This document shows positions 1-10,800 of a stretch of 64,000 bases of DNA, in pieces; within the stretch, counting starts at the first letter, position 1, and every line of letters starts with the position of its first letter. Made by a program: the position numbers and the translations under genes. Below the pieces are notes generated by a model. That model was not told the DNA's origin. It did not search any database and saw nothing but the letters and a program-made list of their open reading frames with translations. Origin of the DNA: Mycolicibacterium duvalii (GTDB taxonomy: Bacteria > Actinomycetota > Actinomycetes > Mycobacteriales > Mycobacteriaceae); contig NZ_AP022563.1 in NCBI RefSeq assembly GCF_010726645.1, positions 3,720,001 through 3,784,000 of the forward strand, in the 5' to 3' direction.

Positions 1-826
1 CCGAGAGGCGGAACGCACCACCGTAATTCGATTCGACATAGCGGCGTTGCTCCGGGTGCAGGAATATGCGCCACGCGGCGAAGTCCCCTCCCTCGATGAC
101 GCGGCGCAGTTCCTCGTCGTCTTCGATGAACGCGAACTGCATCTTCGACGCTGGACGTTCGAGCGCCGCGATGATCTGCTGATCCTCGTCGACGGAGGTG
201 TCGATCGGCTGGTCGGTGAACCCGTGTTTGTCTCGGATCGTTTCGATCGCGATGCCGGTCGCGAGATCGAGAAGGGCGCTGCCCTCCCATTCGAGCCCGG
301 CTTCGGCCACCTCGAGCAGCGCCGACTCGTCGGGGGCGGCCATGGCCCGATCGGCCAGCGCTGGGTCGATTCCGAGACCTTCGGTCAGATCTGCCAGCGT
401 GTAGCCGACTCCCTCGAGGTAAGAGAGCTCCGGCGCGGGTGGCGGTTTGGTGGGCGTCGAAACCGCCGGCTGCTCATTGGCAGGGACTTCGCCGATCAGT
501 CCTTCGAGGGTGCCGTTGATCGGGTTGACGCGCAGCGTAGCCCGCTCAGCAAGCTTGATCGCATCGTCGTGCGGCCACGTTCCCATATAGATGTAGGTGG
601 TGCCGCTCGACTTGTCGTCGATACGGAACAGGATGGCACGCCAATACAGGTCGACCCGGCCGGTTCGTACCCGAGGATCGACCGCTGCCTTCAAGGGTTC
701 GATGTGCAGTTTGGGAGAAGTGTCGTCCTTATTCAGCTTCTCGAAGAAGTCGTAGACCTTGTTCTTGACCGAACCGTCCAGCTTCGACATCGCCTTGCTG
801 TTGGAGGCGATAACCAGATTCGCCAT
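1..826 (-). CDS. UvrD-like superfamily 1 DNA helicase, N-terminal part (runs off left edge)
   Basis: This partial gene has about 275 codons in the window. It starts with ATG at 826, immediately after the stop of the upstream gene (827-829), so it is the last visible member of the defence operon. Residues 1 to about 112 look like the RelE/ParE-type fold that opens a family of actinobacterial UvrD/Rep helicases: a start MANLVIASNSK, then RVRTGRVDLYWRAILF, then a predicted strand with MGTWPHDD. A linker rich in LGIDPALADRAM-type helices follows. The visible part ends at FLHPEQRRYVESNYGGAFRLSG, the stretch that in this family comes directly before the Walker A motif GGAGTGKT. The ATPase core therefore lies outside the window. 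The family assignment is made from memory of homologous N-termini. The helicase motifs themselves cannot be seen. A role in unwinding or remodelling phage DNA is inferred from its position. Confidence 0.7.
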   Translation of the reverse strand, partial: MANLVIASNSKAMSKLDGSVKNKVYDFFEKLNKDDTSPKLHIEPLKAAVDPRVRTGRVDLYWRAILFRIDDKSSGTTYIYMGTWPHDDAIKLAERATLRVNPINGTLEGLIGEVPANEQPAVSTPTKPPPAPELSYLEGVGYTLADLTEGLGIDPALADRAMAAPDESALLEVAEAGLEWEGSALLDLATGIAIETIRDKHGFTDQPIDTSVDEDQQIIAALERPASKMQFAFIEDDEELRRVIEGGDFAAWRIFLHPEQRRYVESNYGGAFRLS

Positions 827-3800
827 CTACGCCACTCCGTTCAGTTTCAATGCTTCGACGATCTGCGCAGGGTCGGGCGGGCATATGGTCCATCCATCTG
901 CCTTCGCGTCCTCGTCGAACTTCACAGCGACCCGCGCATTCATCCAGGCCAGATCCAGCACCTCGCCGTCAGCCGTTTCGTAACCCAGCACGGGCGCTGC
1001 TGCTCCAGCCTCAGCAAGCGCTCGAATCAGTTCGCGTTCGGCGTCGGACACCGCATCATCGAGCAGCGTCTGCCATTCGAAAGACAGCGCCGCTTGGTCG
1101 GACCCAACCGCAATAGTCTCGGGCGCCGCGGCTAGGAGTGTGCGCGTGGTAACGCGATGACGATCGCTGATACCAAGCCAGTTCGATAGACGCAGCCACT
1201 CTTTCCATGCCTTGCCGTCTAGGTTTTCCAGACGGTCGTCGCGATCGTCGACGGCTAGGACGGCACGGGGTGGATCGGCGGTGGTGACTACCCCCGAGGT
1301 GACGGTGAGCTCACCGTCGGTGTAGGCCCAGCACATTGCGGTGCCGGCCGCGGTGAATGGTGCGTCACCGTCAAGCGCGGCGATCGCGGCCGGCCCGAGC
1401 GCGTCCGCATCGGAGTGGGCGCGGTTGTCACTGCGGACGAACAGATAAGGCATCCAGTCACTGAATGTCTGCCACGCATCAATGTCCGGTTCGAGCATGA
1501 ACTCCAGCAGTTGTGACACGGGATCCCGAGCGAGCAGCCGGACAAGCCCAGGCTGGACATGGAACTTACTGGTGATGATGGCGGCGGCCTTCTGGTCGAA
1601 CCACTCCGGCTCAGCAGTGTCGCCTGCCTTGAAGCGTTGCAAGTCGTCGTGACTGAAAGACCACACCAGGTGACCCGCCTTGCGCAGCGCGGCGCGTTTG
1701 TCGGCGTCGTCGCCGACACGGTTGCAGCCCGACACTGCGTGGAAGGAGCGGCCATCGGCGAAGATCGCGATCTGAGGAATGTCGGGGTCAGCGGTCTGCA
1801 GTACGAAGTCGGGCTTGACGAAGTCGAACGACACTTGGGGCCGCAGTGACCATTTACGCGCTTTCTTGCCTTGCAGCGTGATGGTCGCCGACGGGCCGTA
1901 GGTTCCCGGCTTTTCGACGACGGCGGCGCCGATCAGTTTGAGCCGCTCGATGAACGACGAGTAGAAGTCGCGCTCGAGGAAGGATTCGTCGCTAATCGGA
2001 GTGGGTGGCGGTGCGGTCTCGGTGACTCCGGAGCTCCAGTCGTCGAGATCCGGGTTGGTGTGCGCTCCGATGTCGAGGATCTCATCGAGCAGCTTTAGCG
2101 CGGTGGTGCGAGAGACTCGGTCCATCTCGTGTGGTGCGGCGAACGGCAGCAGGCAGCGATGGCAGGCCAGCCGATCTTCGTTGCGGCACGGGCATTCGCG
2201 GACGATCTGCCGAGCAGCCGTCAGTACCGACCACACCTTGGCATGGTCGGAGAATTCGGCGAGGTAGCCGGTGCCACCCGGGACGGTGTCGTGCAGCAGC
2301 AGGGCGCGGCGGTCAGGTGCGCGAAGCGCGTCTCGAATGACCGCGACGTCGAGGTGTTCGGGCGATCCACCGATCACATGCCGCAGCCCGAGCATGATGG
2401 CCGCAGCGAGGCTGGGATGGGCGAAATTGTCGTATTCCATCTGCGGCGGCAAATGCAGCAGCACCCCTTGGGTGCGCAGCGTGCGCGCCAGCGCGATCTC
2501 ACGCACATCCTCGGTGGCGACATCGCGCAGCCGACACCAGGTGCGGTGTTCGTAGCGATTGTTGCGGCCGGCAGCGCTGTCGAGTTGCCCACACGACGCG
2601 CAGACCCGAAACAACCCACTGGCCGATTCCTGTCCGGCGATGTTCCGCTTCTTGCCCTGTGAGGTGCGTCGGCCGAGGTTGAGCCATCGGATATCCAGGC
2701 GGCGCAGGTACTCTGCCCCGAATTCGGAGTCGCGTCGAAACCACGTGCGACCCACCTGCGCCGGGTCGATATCGGCGGCGACCGCGACTGTGAAGGGTTC
2801 GCGGCGACGGTCGTCTCGGATGTCGTTGATGGTGGCCTCGTCGCGGCGCACCTCCGCCGACACCCGGGTCATCTCGACGACCTGCATGTGCTGGCTTACA
2901 TCGGCGATGCCGGGGTTGTGGCAGCGCGGACACGAGGACACCGGCTCCGTGATGACTGCGGACGGGTTGATGTGAACCCAGCCGCATTGCGGGCACAGCT
3001 GCCAGGAGTGAATGTTGGACTCCCCGGTGCCCAAGTCGACTGCGTCGATGGTCACCGCCAGCCCCTGGGCGTAGAAGGTCGCGCCGGGGGCGAGCTCGGT
3101 GAGCGCGACGCGGGAACCGCGCTGGTAACTGAGCTCTTCACCCATGTAGTCGTTGCTGTCGGGGTCGATCCAGGTGACTCCCACATCGAGGGTGACCGAA
3201 TCATCGAGCAGTGTGTAGTTGGGTAGCACGCCGTAGCGTTCGAGCACCGAGATCCAGTAGTCTCGCGTGAGGGAATTGATCTGCGCGCCAAGAAGTTTGC
3301 GTGATCCGCGGGCAATGCGAAGCGCGCGCTTGTCGTCATCTGTCGCTGCCGGTGACGACGCTCGGCGTTCGAACTCGGGCAGGTCGGCTTCGATGGTGGC
3401 TAGGCGTTTGGTGAGTTCGTCGAGATCGACGCGCCACTGGTATGCGGCCGACAGCAGCCGCTCGGTCAGGCCGCTGGGACCGCCTTCAGGAGGGGGGCTG
3501 GCCCATGACCGCAGCGAATCGATTGCGTCCGCACTGAGGTGGTCGCCGAATTGCGCTAGGAACCCGTCGAGTTGCGGTTCTGCGTCGGCGGCGACCTCTA
3601 GCAGTCTGGAGAGCCAGCTGCCGTCGTCAGTGTCGCCGAGCACGGTGCGCGCATCCTTTGGTGCTTCCGCCTCAGGATCGCGACCGAACGAGTCGATGAT
3701 GTGGGCCACGTATTGGCGTTGCAGGATTTCCTCGGCGCTGAGGAAGGTGGCGGGCGGTCGCACATCGCCTTGGATCACCGACAGCGGCTCGAACAGCTTA

Positions 3801-6800
3801 GGGAGATGTTCGCCGCGGCCGCGGACGTAGGCCAACGCCAGCGAGTTGCCGGTGAGGCGCCCCGCGCGTCCGACACGTTGGAGATACGACGCCACCGACC
3901 GCGGCAAGGATCCGAGCATCACGGTGGAGAGGTCGCCAATGTCGATACCCATCTCCAAGGTCGGGGTGGCGACCAACACGTTGGGTGCCTGCGGGTCGTC
4001 GCCGCCGCGTTTGAAGGCGGCTTCGTAGTCGAGTCGAACTTTGGCGGGTAACAGTCCAGTGTGCTCGCGCGCCACGACGCGTTTCATCTCGGTCGAGTTG
4101 TAGAGGCGACGGTAGAAGTTGTCCGCTTTCGGGGCGCGGCGCAATGTGCCTGGGCAGCGGATGAGCATGCAGGGCGCGCCGTCGAGTTCGTCGATGGTGG
4201 TGACGCTGCCCGGGCTGGGGGTTTGGCAGACATCACAGGTCAGCATGTGCCGTGAGTCGAGCAGTGATTCAAGCGCGGGCGCGGTGACTTGAACGTTGGT
4301 CGCCGACAACCCGTAGATGACCGAACCCGTCTCGGTGGTCACGGTGGACAACAGCATCTGTTCAGCGAGTTCGGTGAACAACGCCTTGGCGAAGAATGTC
4401 CCGTCGTACGGGGAGATGCCGAGGCAGCGGGACGCCCATCGGGCGTACCAGGACGCGGCTGAGGTGATCGGGTCGAATCCTTCCGGCAGAGAGCCGGTTC
4501 CGGACTTGATCGCCGGGAACGCGGGTGCTGGGCGGCCTTTCGGGAATGGGGGCATGCCTTGCCCGCGTGGCCGGCCACCCCAGATGTGGTAGCGGTTGGC
4601 GTTCTTTTCGAGGTAGCGGCGCAGCCAGTCGTGGTGGATGGCCCCGCGTGTGCGGATGCGTTCGACAGTGCCGCGCACCCACCTGGTCAGTGCTGCGTCG
4701 TCGATGTCGCTCAATGGAACCTGTGTGCCCGAGCCGGCTTCGACGGCCTTTTCTACTGCCCGGCGTCCGATGATCGCCGAACGCTGGGGTGCGCCCAGAT
4801 AGACCTCGGCGGCAACGCTTCCGGTGAGTTCCAACGTGCGGCCGGTGCGCGACTGGAGGCCGAGCTCGAGGTCGACGTCGAACTGCAACCGCCGCTTGGC
4901 CTTGTTCTCCGCGGCACGGCGGCTGTTGGGGTGCGCGTTGGCTTTCCAGAATGCGACGAATTCGTCCCGGTCGACGATGTCGGGCGGCAGCAGCTGGTAG
5001 CGGAGGATCGGATTGTCGCCCGCGCGGTTGATCACGGCCTGGGTCAGCTCGGTAAGGTCGAGTTCGCTGTCCCCGAGCGCGGCCCGCAGCGCCGCGCGCA
5101 GGCTCAGGGTATGTGAGCGGGCTTGGACGAATCCGGCGCGGTGTGCGGCGTCCTGCACGCTGTCGGTGAACATCAGCGCCTTTTTCTCGGCCGCATCAAG
5201 ATGCTTGTCGCCGAACAGGTTCGACAATGTCACCGAGAGCTGCGTGGCCACTGCGCTGCCCAGGAAGCGGATGCCGTCGCCCGCGCCACAGGCTGGGCAG
5301 ACGTCGTTCTTGGAGTCCTCGTCCGCCTCAGGCCCCACCAGGGTGAGCACCGGCAGCGCTCGCCCGTCGACCGCTTCGGCGCTGTCGGGGTCGGGCGCCT
5401 CGTCGACGAGCTCGCGGTGGTCGAGGTGGAACCATCGGAGGCCTTCCACCGGATCATCCACCTGCGACTCGGCCGGCGCGGAGATCAGTGCGCGGAACCG
5501 TGCCGCTCCGGCGGCATGGTCGGCACGGATCGCGTCGTCGGTCACGTCGAGGGTGGCACCGGTTGGTGCGAGGCGGGCACCCCAGCCCGATCTTCCGCAG
5601 TGCCGGCAGTACACGGCGGGCAGGTACATTTCGGTGTCCTCGGCCAGGGCTCCGTCGTCGGACCAGCGGTACTCCGTGCCGGCGCGAACGGCGCGGTCGA
5701 CCCGGCTGAGTTCGCGAATCCACAGGTGCACATCGACGCCGAGTGCCGCGCGGCCAGCCTGCGCTCGGACGTGGGAGAGCATCGCGAAGACGAACTCCAG
5801 GAAGCGCATTCGGTTGGCATGGGTGCGGGCCGCGTCGCGGTCGACGGGCGCCGCCGGAAACACCCGGTTGGCTAGTTCTGCAAGCGGCACCGCGTCGATA
5901 GAGCTTTCCAGCACCGCCTGGATGAACCGGTGGCGTTTGAGTTGGTCGAGCATGTCCGCAGCATCCAGGGGCGGTTCGCCGGTGGACGGACCCGTGCCGG
6001 TCAGCGGTTCGAAGAGTTCGGCGAATACAGCAGCGGCGAGCGCCTCGTTTCCGTAGGTGGCGCGGTCGACCTCGGTGATCCGCTCCAGGGCGTCCGGGAG
6101 GGCGGGTTCGACGAGCCTCCAGTCCTTGTCGCGACGTCCGAGCCGCGCGTTGCGCCATTCGTCGGGCGTGAGTCTGGTCTCGCTGATCACCCCATCGGCT
6201 TCGAACGCTTCCCCGAACACGGTGTGCGCGAAACCGAGCATGGCGACGGGTTCAGCGCGTGAACCCAGGGTGGCCGAGGTGGCGACCGGAGTAATTCGGC
6301 CCAGGGGGCGCCCGCGGTCGTCATCGGTCACCCGCGATGTCTCTGTCCAGTGGCTCTTCAACGTGAGGCCGAGACGCCGCAACAGCATGGCTACATCGGT
6401 GCCCTGAGCGCCGTCGTAGGTGTGGAACTCGTCAAGCACCAGAAATTGCAGCGATTCTGCGGATTGCCGCCACATGTCAGCGCGTCCGGGATGCAGCAGC
6501 ATGTGGTCGAGCATTTTGTAGTTGGTGAGCAGGATGTCGGGCGGTGCGTCGTGCATGAGCGCCCGATCGGTGATAAGTCCATCGGCCGAGACTCGGGTGC
6601 GTCCGCCGCTTGCTTGCTCGCCGGTGTAGAGACCGGCGGTTACTGCGGCCAGTGCGGGGTCGCCGGAGATGACCGCGGCGAGTCGCTCGGCCTGATCGTT
6701 GGCCAGCGCGTTCATCGGGTAGAGGATCAGTGCCTTCATCCCGGTGACACCGGATTTCTTGGCGCGCAGCACATGATCGAGGATTGGGTACAGGAACGCT

Positions 6801-7138
6801 TCTGTCTTTCCCGACCCAGTGCCGGTGGTGACCAGGGTAGGTTGCGGTCTGTCTCGATGCTTGGTCGACAGCCGTTCGAATGCGGCGGCCTGGTGTCCGT
6901 ACGGGATGAAACCATCTGGCCACCAGTCGAGGTGCTCGACCCAATCGTCGTCGGCGGGCGCGAACGGAAGCCGTAGGCGCACATATGGCCCTTTGAACAT
7001 CCCGTTTTCAGGATCGCTGATGAAGTCGGTCAACGCCGACTGCGCGTCAGGGTCGGTCAGCGCGAATGTTGTTGCGAGGTAGTCTGTGAGGCCTTCGCGC
7101 AGGTGCTCGGCCTGTAAGGTGGGAAGCAGCGTGCCCAT
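827..7138 (-). CDS. Giant DEAD/DEAH helicase with DUF1998 and C-terminal nuclease-like domain (DrmA-DrmB/DruE-like)
   Basis: This 2103-residue protein starts with an SF2 helicase. Walker A TGTGSGKT is at residues 105-112, the LTNYKMLD motif at about 204-211, the DEFH box at 236-239, and a QRVGRAGR motif VI near 1086. Cysteine pairs of zinc-ribbon type occur along the chain (CRHCG near 520, CPACG near 620, CPQCG and CPRCH near 1390-1410). A DUF1998/MrfA-like module contains HDTVPGGTGYL near 1619, followed by CPCRNEDRLACHRC. DISARM splits these functions between DrmA (helicase) and DrmB (DUF1998), whereas Druantia DruE carries them in one chain. After DUF1998, residues of about 1700-1850 resemble a PD-(D/E)xK or Vsr-like nuclease (KPDFVLQT, QIAIFADGRSFH, DADKRAALRKAGHLVWSF). 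About 250 residues after that are unassigned. It begins 3 nt after the HhH-GPD-like gene. The helicase and DUF1998 calls are strong, and the nuclease is inferred. Confidence 0.85.
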   Translation of the reverse strand: MGTLLPTLQAEHLREGLTDYLATTFALTDPDAQSALTDFISDPENGMFKGPYVRLRLPFAPADDDWVEHLDWWPDGFIPYGHQAAAFERLSTKHRDRPQPTLVTTGTGSGKTEAFLYPILDHVLRAKKSGVTGMKALILYPMNALANDQAERLAAVISGDPALAAVTAGLYTGEQASGGRTRVSADGLITDRALMHDAPPDILLTNYKMLDHMLLHPGRADMWRQSAESLQFLVLDEFHTYDGAQGTDVAMLLRRLGLTLKSHWTETSRVTDDDRGRPLGRITPVATSATLGSRAEPVAMLGFAHTVFGEAFEADGVISETRLTPDEWRNARLGRRDKDWRLVEPALPDALERITEVDRATYGNEALAAAVFAELFEPLTGTGPSTGEPPLDAADMLDQLKRHRFIQAVLESSIDAVPLAELANRVFPAAPVDRDAARTHANRMRFLEFVFAMLSHVRAQAGRAALGVDVHLWIRELSRVDRAVRAGTEYRWSDDGALAEDTEMYLPAVYCRHCGRSGWGARLAPTGATLDVTDDAIRADHAAGAARFRALISAPAESQVDDPVEGLRWFHLDHRELVDEAPDPDSAEAVDGRALPVLTLVGPEADEDSKNDVCPACGAGDGIRFLGSAVATQLSVTLSNLFGDKHLDAAEKKALMFTDSVQDAAHRAGFVQARSHTLSLRAALRAALGDSELDLTELTQAVINRAGDNPILRYQLLPPDIVDRDEFVAFWKANAHPNSRRAAENKAKRRLQFDVDLELGLQSRTGRTLELTGSVAAEVYLGAPQRSAIIGRRAVEKAVEAGSGTQVPLSDIDDAALTRWVRGTVERIRTRGAIHHDWLRRYLEKNANRYHIWGGRPRGQGMPPFPKGRPAPAFPAIKSGTGSLPEGFDPITSAASWYARWASRCLGISPYDGTFFAKALFTELAEQMLLSTVTTETGSVIYGLSATNVQVTAPALESLLDSRHMLTCDVCQTPSPGSVTTIDELDGAPCMLIRCPGTLRRAPKADNFYRRLYNSTEMKRVVAREHTGLLPAKVRLDYEAAFKRGGDDPQAPNVLVATPTLEMGIDIGDLSTVMLGSLPRSVASYLQRVGRAGRLTGNSLALAYVRGRGEHLPKLFEPLSVIQGDVRPPATFLSAEEILQRQYVAHIIDSFGRDPEAEAPKDARTVLGDTDDGSWLSRLLEVAADAEPQLDGFLAQFGDHLSADAIDSLRSWASPPPEGGPSGLTERLLSAAYQWRVDLDELTKRLATIEADLPEFERRASSPAATDDDKRALRIARGSRKLLGAQINSLTRDYWISVLERYGVLPNYTLLDDSVTLDVGVTWIDPDSNDYMGEELSYQRGSRVALTELAPGATFYAQGLAVTIDAVDLGTGESNIHSWQLCPQCGWVHINPSAVITEPVSSCPRCHNPGIADVSQHMQVVEMTRVSAEVRRDEATINDIRDDRRREPFTVAVAADIDPAQVGRTWFRRDSEFGAEYLRRLDIRWLNLGRRTSQGKKRNIAGQESASGLFRVCASCGQLDSAAGRNNRYEHRTWCRLRDVATEDVREIALARTLRTQGVLLHLPPQMEYDNFAHPSLAAAIMLGLRHVIGGSPEHLDVAVIRDALRAPDRRALLLHDTVPGGTGYLAEFSDHAKVWSVLTAARQIVRECPCRNEDRLACHRCLLPFAAPHEMDRVSRTTALKLLDEILDIGAHTNPDLDDWSSGVTETAPPPTPISDESFLERDFYSSFIERLKLIGAAVVEKPGTYGPSATITLQGKKARKWSLRPQVSFDFVKPDFVLQTADPDIPQIAIFADGRSFHAVSGCNRVGDDADKRAALRKAGHLVWSFSHDDLQRFKAGDTAEPEWFDQKAAAIITSKFHVQPGLVRLLARDPVSQLLEFMLEPDIDAWQTFSDWMPYLFVRSDNRAHSDADALGPAAIAALDGDAPFTAAGTAMCWAYTDGELTVTSGVVTTADPPRAVLAVDDRDDRLENLDGKAWKEWLRLSNWLGISDRHRVTTRTLLAAAPETIAVGSDQAALSFEWQTLLDDAVSDAERELIRALAEAGAAAPVLGYETADGEVLDLAWMNARVAVKFDEDAKADGWTICPPDPAQIVEALKLNGVA

Positions 7139-7141
7139 GGC

Positions 7142-7879
7142 CTACATCCCTCGTCCGGCTAACCACAGAGCGTGGTCGATCTCCCATGCGGTGACGTCCC
7201 GCCGAAGACGTTGGCTGACGATGGGCACCAACGCGGTGATGATGTCGCGCGCGTCAGCGGGATCGACGATCACCCCGTGGTGGCGGAACCATCGCAGCAC
7301 CATCCGGTCCGGTTTGATTAGGTCGTCCTGCCCGATCAACATCCACAGATAGTTCCGCCGAACCCCGCGCGCGCCCTCACCGGGAATCGAGCGCAGGTCC
7401 TTATCGACAGCGGCGAACCGATCGCTGTCCGCCAACAGGTCAATCCCGTCGCGTAGGGTGGTGACATCGTGTTTGACGAATTCGTTGATGTGGCGCAGCA
7501 CCGCATCGGCTTTGAGTATTCCGCCGCGTGTCGAAGTTCGTTGCCGATTTGTGCGCCGCGCCAGCTCCTCGACACCGAGTTCTCCCAGTCGTGTGACGGG
7601 TAAGGGGTCGACATCAAGCGCATCCGTCATCGGAACAACGGGCCTGTCGACGCCGAACTCCTTGGCCAGATTCCGCGTCAACGGGACCACGACGTTGTCG
7701 TAGTTGGCTCCGATGCTCCACACTGCGTCGAGGATGCACAGGCTCAGACTGACCCAACGTCGTTCGCGAGGTTGCGGATCCAGCACCTCAACGGCGTCGG
7801 CAAGTCTGTCGCGCGCCGCCCTATCCAGGGTTTCGTGTGCGGGTGAACGGCCGTTTCCTTGTCCCATCTCGTCTGCCAT
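7142..7879 (-). CDS. Small HhH-GPD (DNA glycosylase-like) protein in the defence operon
   Basis: The protein has 245 residues and begins inside the stop of the methyltransferase gene (TGATG, one shared base), so translation is probably coupled. It has no obvious named family. The middle and C-terminal part reads like a helix-hairpin-helix/GPD base-excision enzyme: an all-helical N-terminal half (RWVSLSLCILDAVWSIG at 41-57), a hairpin IPGEG at 165-169, then about 20 residues later LIKPDRMVLRWF with Asp191 where EndoIII-type enzymes have the catalytic aspartate. The bifunctional lysine expected just after the hairpin is not present, and there is no C-terminal Cys4 iron-sulphur loop. If the fold is right, it would be a monofunctional or non-catalytic relative. 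It could recognise modified or damaged bases made by, or in competition with, the neighbouring methylase. The function is inference only. Confidence 0.6.
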   Translation of the reverse strand: MADEMGQGNGRSPAHETLDRAARDRLADAVEVLDPQPRERRWVSLSLCILDAVWSIGANYDNVVVPLTRNLAKEFGVDRPVVPMTDALDVDPLPVTRLGELGVEELARRTNRQRTSTRGGILKADAVLRHINEFVKHDVTTLRDGIDLLADSDRFAAVDKDLRSIPGEGARGVRRNYLWMLIGQDDLIKPDRMVLRWFRHHGVIVDPADARDIITALVPIVSQRLRRDVTAWEIDHALWLAGRGM

Positions 7880-10800
7880 CAGCCGTTCGCGATATCGCTG
7901 AAGTGCTTGTGCGCCAGTTCCATATCGCGCTCGCGATCAACCCCGACGAACGGTTCCACATAGGTAGTGCCGTCCACGGTGAGGCCATCCGGCTTCAAAG
8001 CGCCCTTCTTGCGGTACTCAGATGCGAGCTTGCCGGGTAGTTGGCGACCATTGGCGTCGTAGAGCGCATCGCGCTCATACTTCTGCAGCACCGGGAACTG
8101 AGTGCGGTAAATCGTGGTCAGTTCTTCGGCGGTGATGCCGAGCATGATAGCGACGATCACATCGATCTCGACGAGGGCTTGGCGACGGTCCGCAGCGCGG
8201 CGCAGCGGTGTCGCCCACTGCCATTTCTGGTCGACGGCACCTAGCGGTGCACGGCCGGTGTAGTCCACGCCGATGTGTGGAACCCACGAATCCTGCTGCC
8301 ATGCTTTGTCATATAGCTCTTCCCACAGTGGGGCGTGGGGCTGGACGAGACAGTTGAGACGGAGGGTGCGAAGAACCAGGTGGGACTCAATCGGAGATCC
8401 ATTAGGAGCAGGAATCTGCAACCACGTTGAGGCATTGATGTGACCGCTGCCGATCACTTTGATCATGAAATCGGCTACAACCGAATGGCTCACCCCTGCC
8501 ATAAGAGCGAGCCGTCGATTATCCCGCGGCAACGAAAATGAATGGACAGCGTGGACGTGAGTAGGCCCTGGCGGGATAAGTGCAGTTTGCAGAGTGCGGA
8601 CAGCCTTCACCGGCTGGCTCATCTCCCGCCATGCTAGTCGGAAATATGCCGAAGTAGGTTTGCCGTTCCATTTGGGATAGGCCGCGATGTACTCAGGATA
8701 TGGCACAGCGCGCTGGTAGCTTGTTCGGGGGATAAAGTTCTCGTTGATTTGCTCAAGGGTGATCTCCGAGGTGTCGAGGTTGTTGCGCATGGTTTCGGCC
8801 GGTTGCTTAGACAGCGGAGTAGCGACCGTCAGGTGTGGGCCCTGGAGGATGACGTCCTCCCAACGCCCCGGCACCGCGGAGGCGGACTTGAAGAATCCCG
8901 CCTTGCGGTCGGCAGATTCATGCCATCCCGCAGTCCATTGAAAGTATTTGCTTCCGAGACGCGGTGCGGCCGCAATCTTGTCAAGTACTGTGCCACTGGC
9001 TCGGTTCACCGGATATAGCATGCGAGCTTCGGCGGGCGGAGTCTCAGACTCGTCGACGAGGGCTGCCCACCTTGCCAGTTCTGCTTCTGTGACCCTTATC
9101 ACGCGCTCGGCATGCGGCCGTTGATCCCAGTGCCCGGTTTCATCCTTTATCCCCGGAATTGGACCCGAGCCGTCGTGATGCAGTGACCGCGTCACGGTCT
9201 GCGGGTGATAGAGGGATGCCGCTTGCAAGAAATCGGTCCTAACAGCGGCGCCATAGACATGCACGCCGTACTGCTTCGCATGGTCGATTTCAAAGAGTCT
9301 TAGCTCATTCCGAAATTCCCAATGGCGGCGGAGACGTCGATATGTCTCACGACGAAGTGTCCTCGCCCGGAGCTCAGTGAAGTGACTTTCGGGGTGGATT
9401 AGGCCCACGATCCCATTCGGCGCCATGGATCGCCAGGTCCGTTCAATAAAGCAGCGGTACAGATCAGGCTGCAATCCCGACAGGACCGGTCGATCTACAT
9501 CCGAGCCTAGATGTTCACTTAACCCCGCCTGCTCTGCTCGCTCGGTCAGGTACGCGTCCAGACCTTTCGGCTCAGCGAGCGTCTCCTCCCGCTTCCGCTG
9601 CTTAACCGTCTCAGCCGGTTTGTCCGCCAGCTGCCACCACGGGTCGAACTCCGCCAACACTCCCGCTTCGTCCCAGTCAGGGCGAACCCACGGCGGATTT
9701 CCAACTTGCAGATCAAACCCACCACGGGCGAACACCGGCGCGAAGTCCAACTCCCAGTGAAAGAAGCCCTGCTGTTCGGCGATCGATCCGCATACCGCCA
9801 GCCACGGATACCCGTCGAGTGCCCTATCGATTGGAACTACTTGGGAGAACGTACGGTCGGTGTCCTCAGCGACATCCAGCTCAGCCCAGCTCATGTCGAC
9901 CGCGAGGCTGGTCTGCCCGTACTTTTCGAACTTTCCAGCCTTCGGCGGCACGCCGAGGATCGCTTCGAGACCGCCGACCCACTGATCCAAATCTGGTGGT
10001 TCAATGTCGGTGGTGAGCGGCCAGGACCACAGTGCGCACCAGGCGTCCATCACCCGTCGTAGCCGCCGGTATGCGCCGTTTTCGTCGTGCAGCACCGCTT
10101 CGATCTGCTCACGCGTCACCGCCGGTGCGGACCCATCGTCCCGCTCCTGGCCCCACAGGTTGATGTCGCGCCGGATCTCCGACTCCGCGATGGTCAACCG
10201 TCGCAGCGTGAACTCCCACAGTGTTTCGACCCGCTGCGCGAGAGCGGTAAGCCGCTTCTTGATCGGGGCGCTCGGATTGCCGCGAATCCCGTTGCGCCAC
10301 AACCGCAGCTCTTCCCGCTTGTCAGGCGCATACGTCTTGGCTTCGGGAGTGTCGATCACCGTGCCCCAACCATGCGAAGGCACCAGGAAGTGGTGAATAC
10401 CCGCACCGATCTCAGCACCGAGTGGCACATCGTCCGGTGCAGTCGACAGCCACGCCTTCTTCGCTAGCAGCCCAGGCGCATATACCGCGCGGCGAGCCCC
10501 GATCAACGAGTTGCCGCGTCGCAGGTGCAGCCCGAACCATGGGGCCTGCAAACCCGCGACCATGGTGTCCAGCCACAACGAGATCTCGGCTAGCTCTACC
10601 GCCGTGGCGTTGAGGTCGACGCCGTACACCTGGTGAAGTGCGATGTGCGCCTTCACCTTCTGCAGCTCGACTTGGTATTGGTCCGCGTCGATGACCTCAC
10701 CGATATCTTCCTGCTTACGCTTGAGGTATTCGGCGGCGAGTTGGCGTACCGCCTCGATTGCGAAGGCTCCGGACCCGAGAGCCGGCTCGCAGATCGTCAG

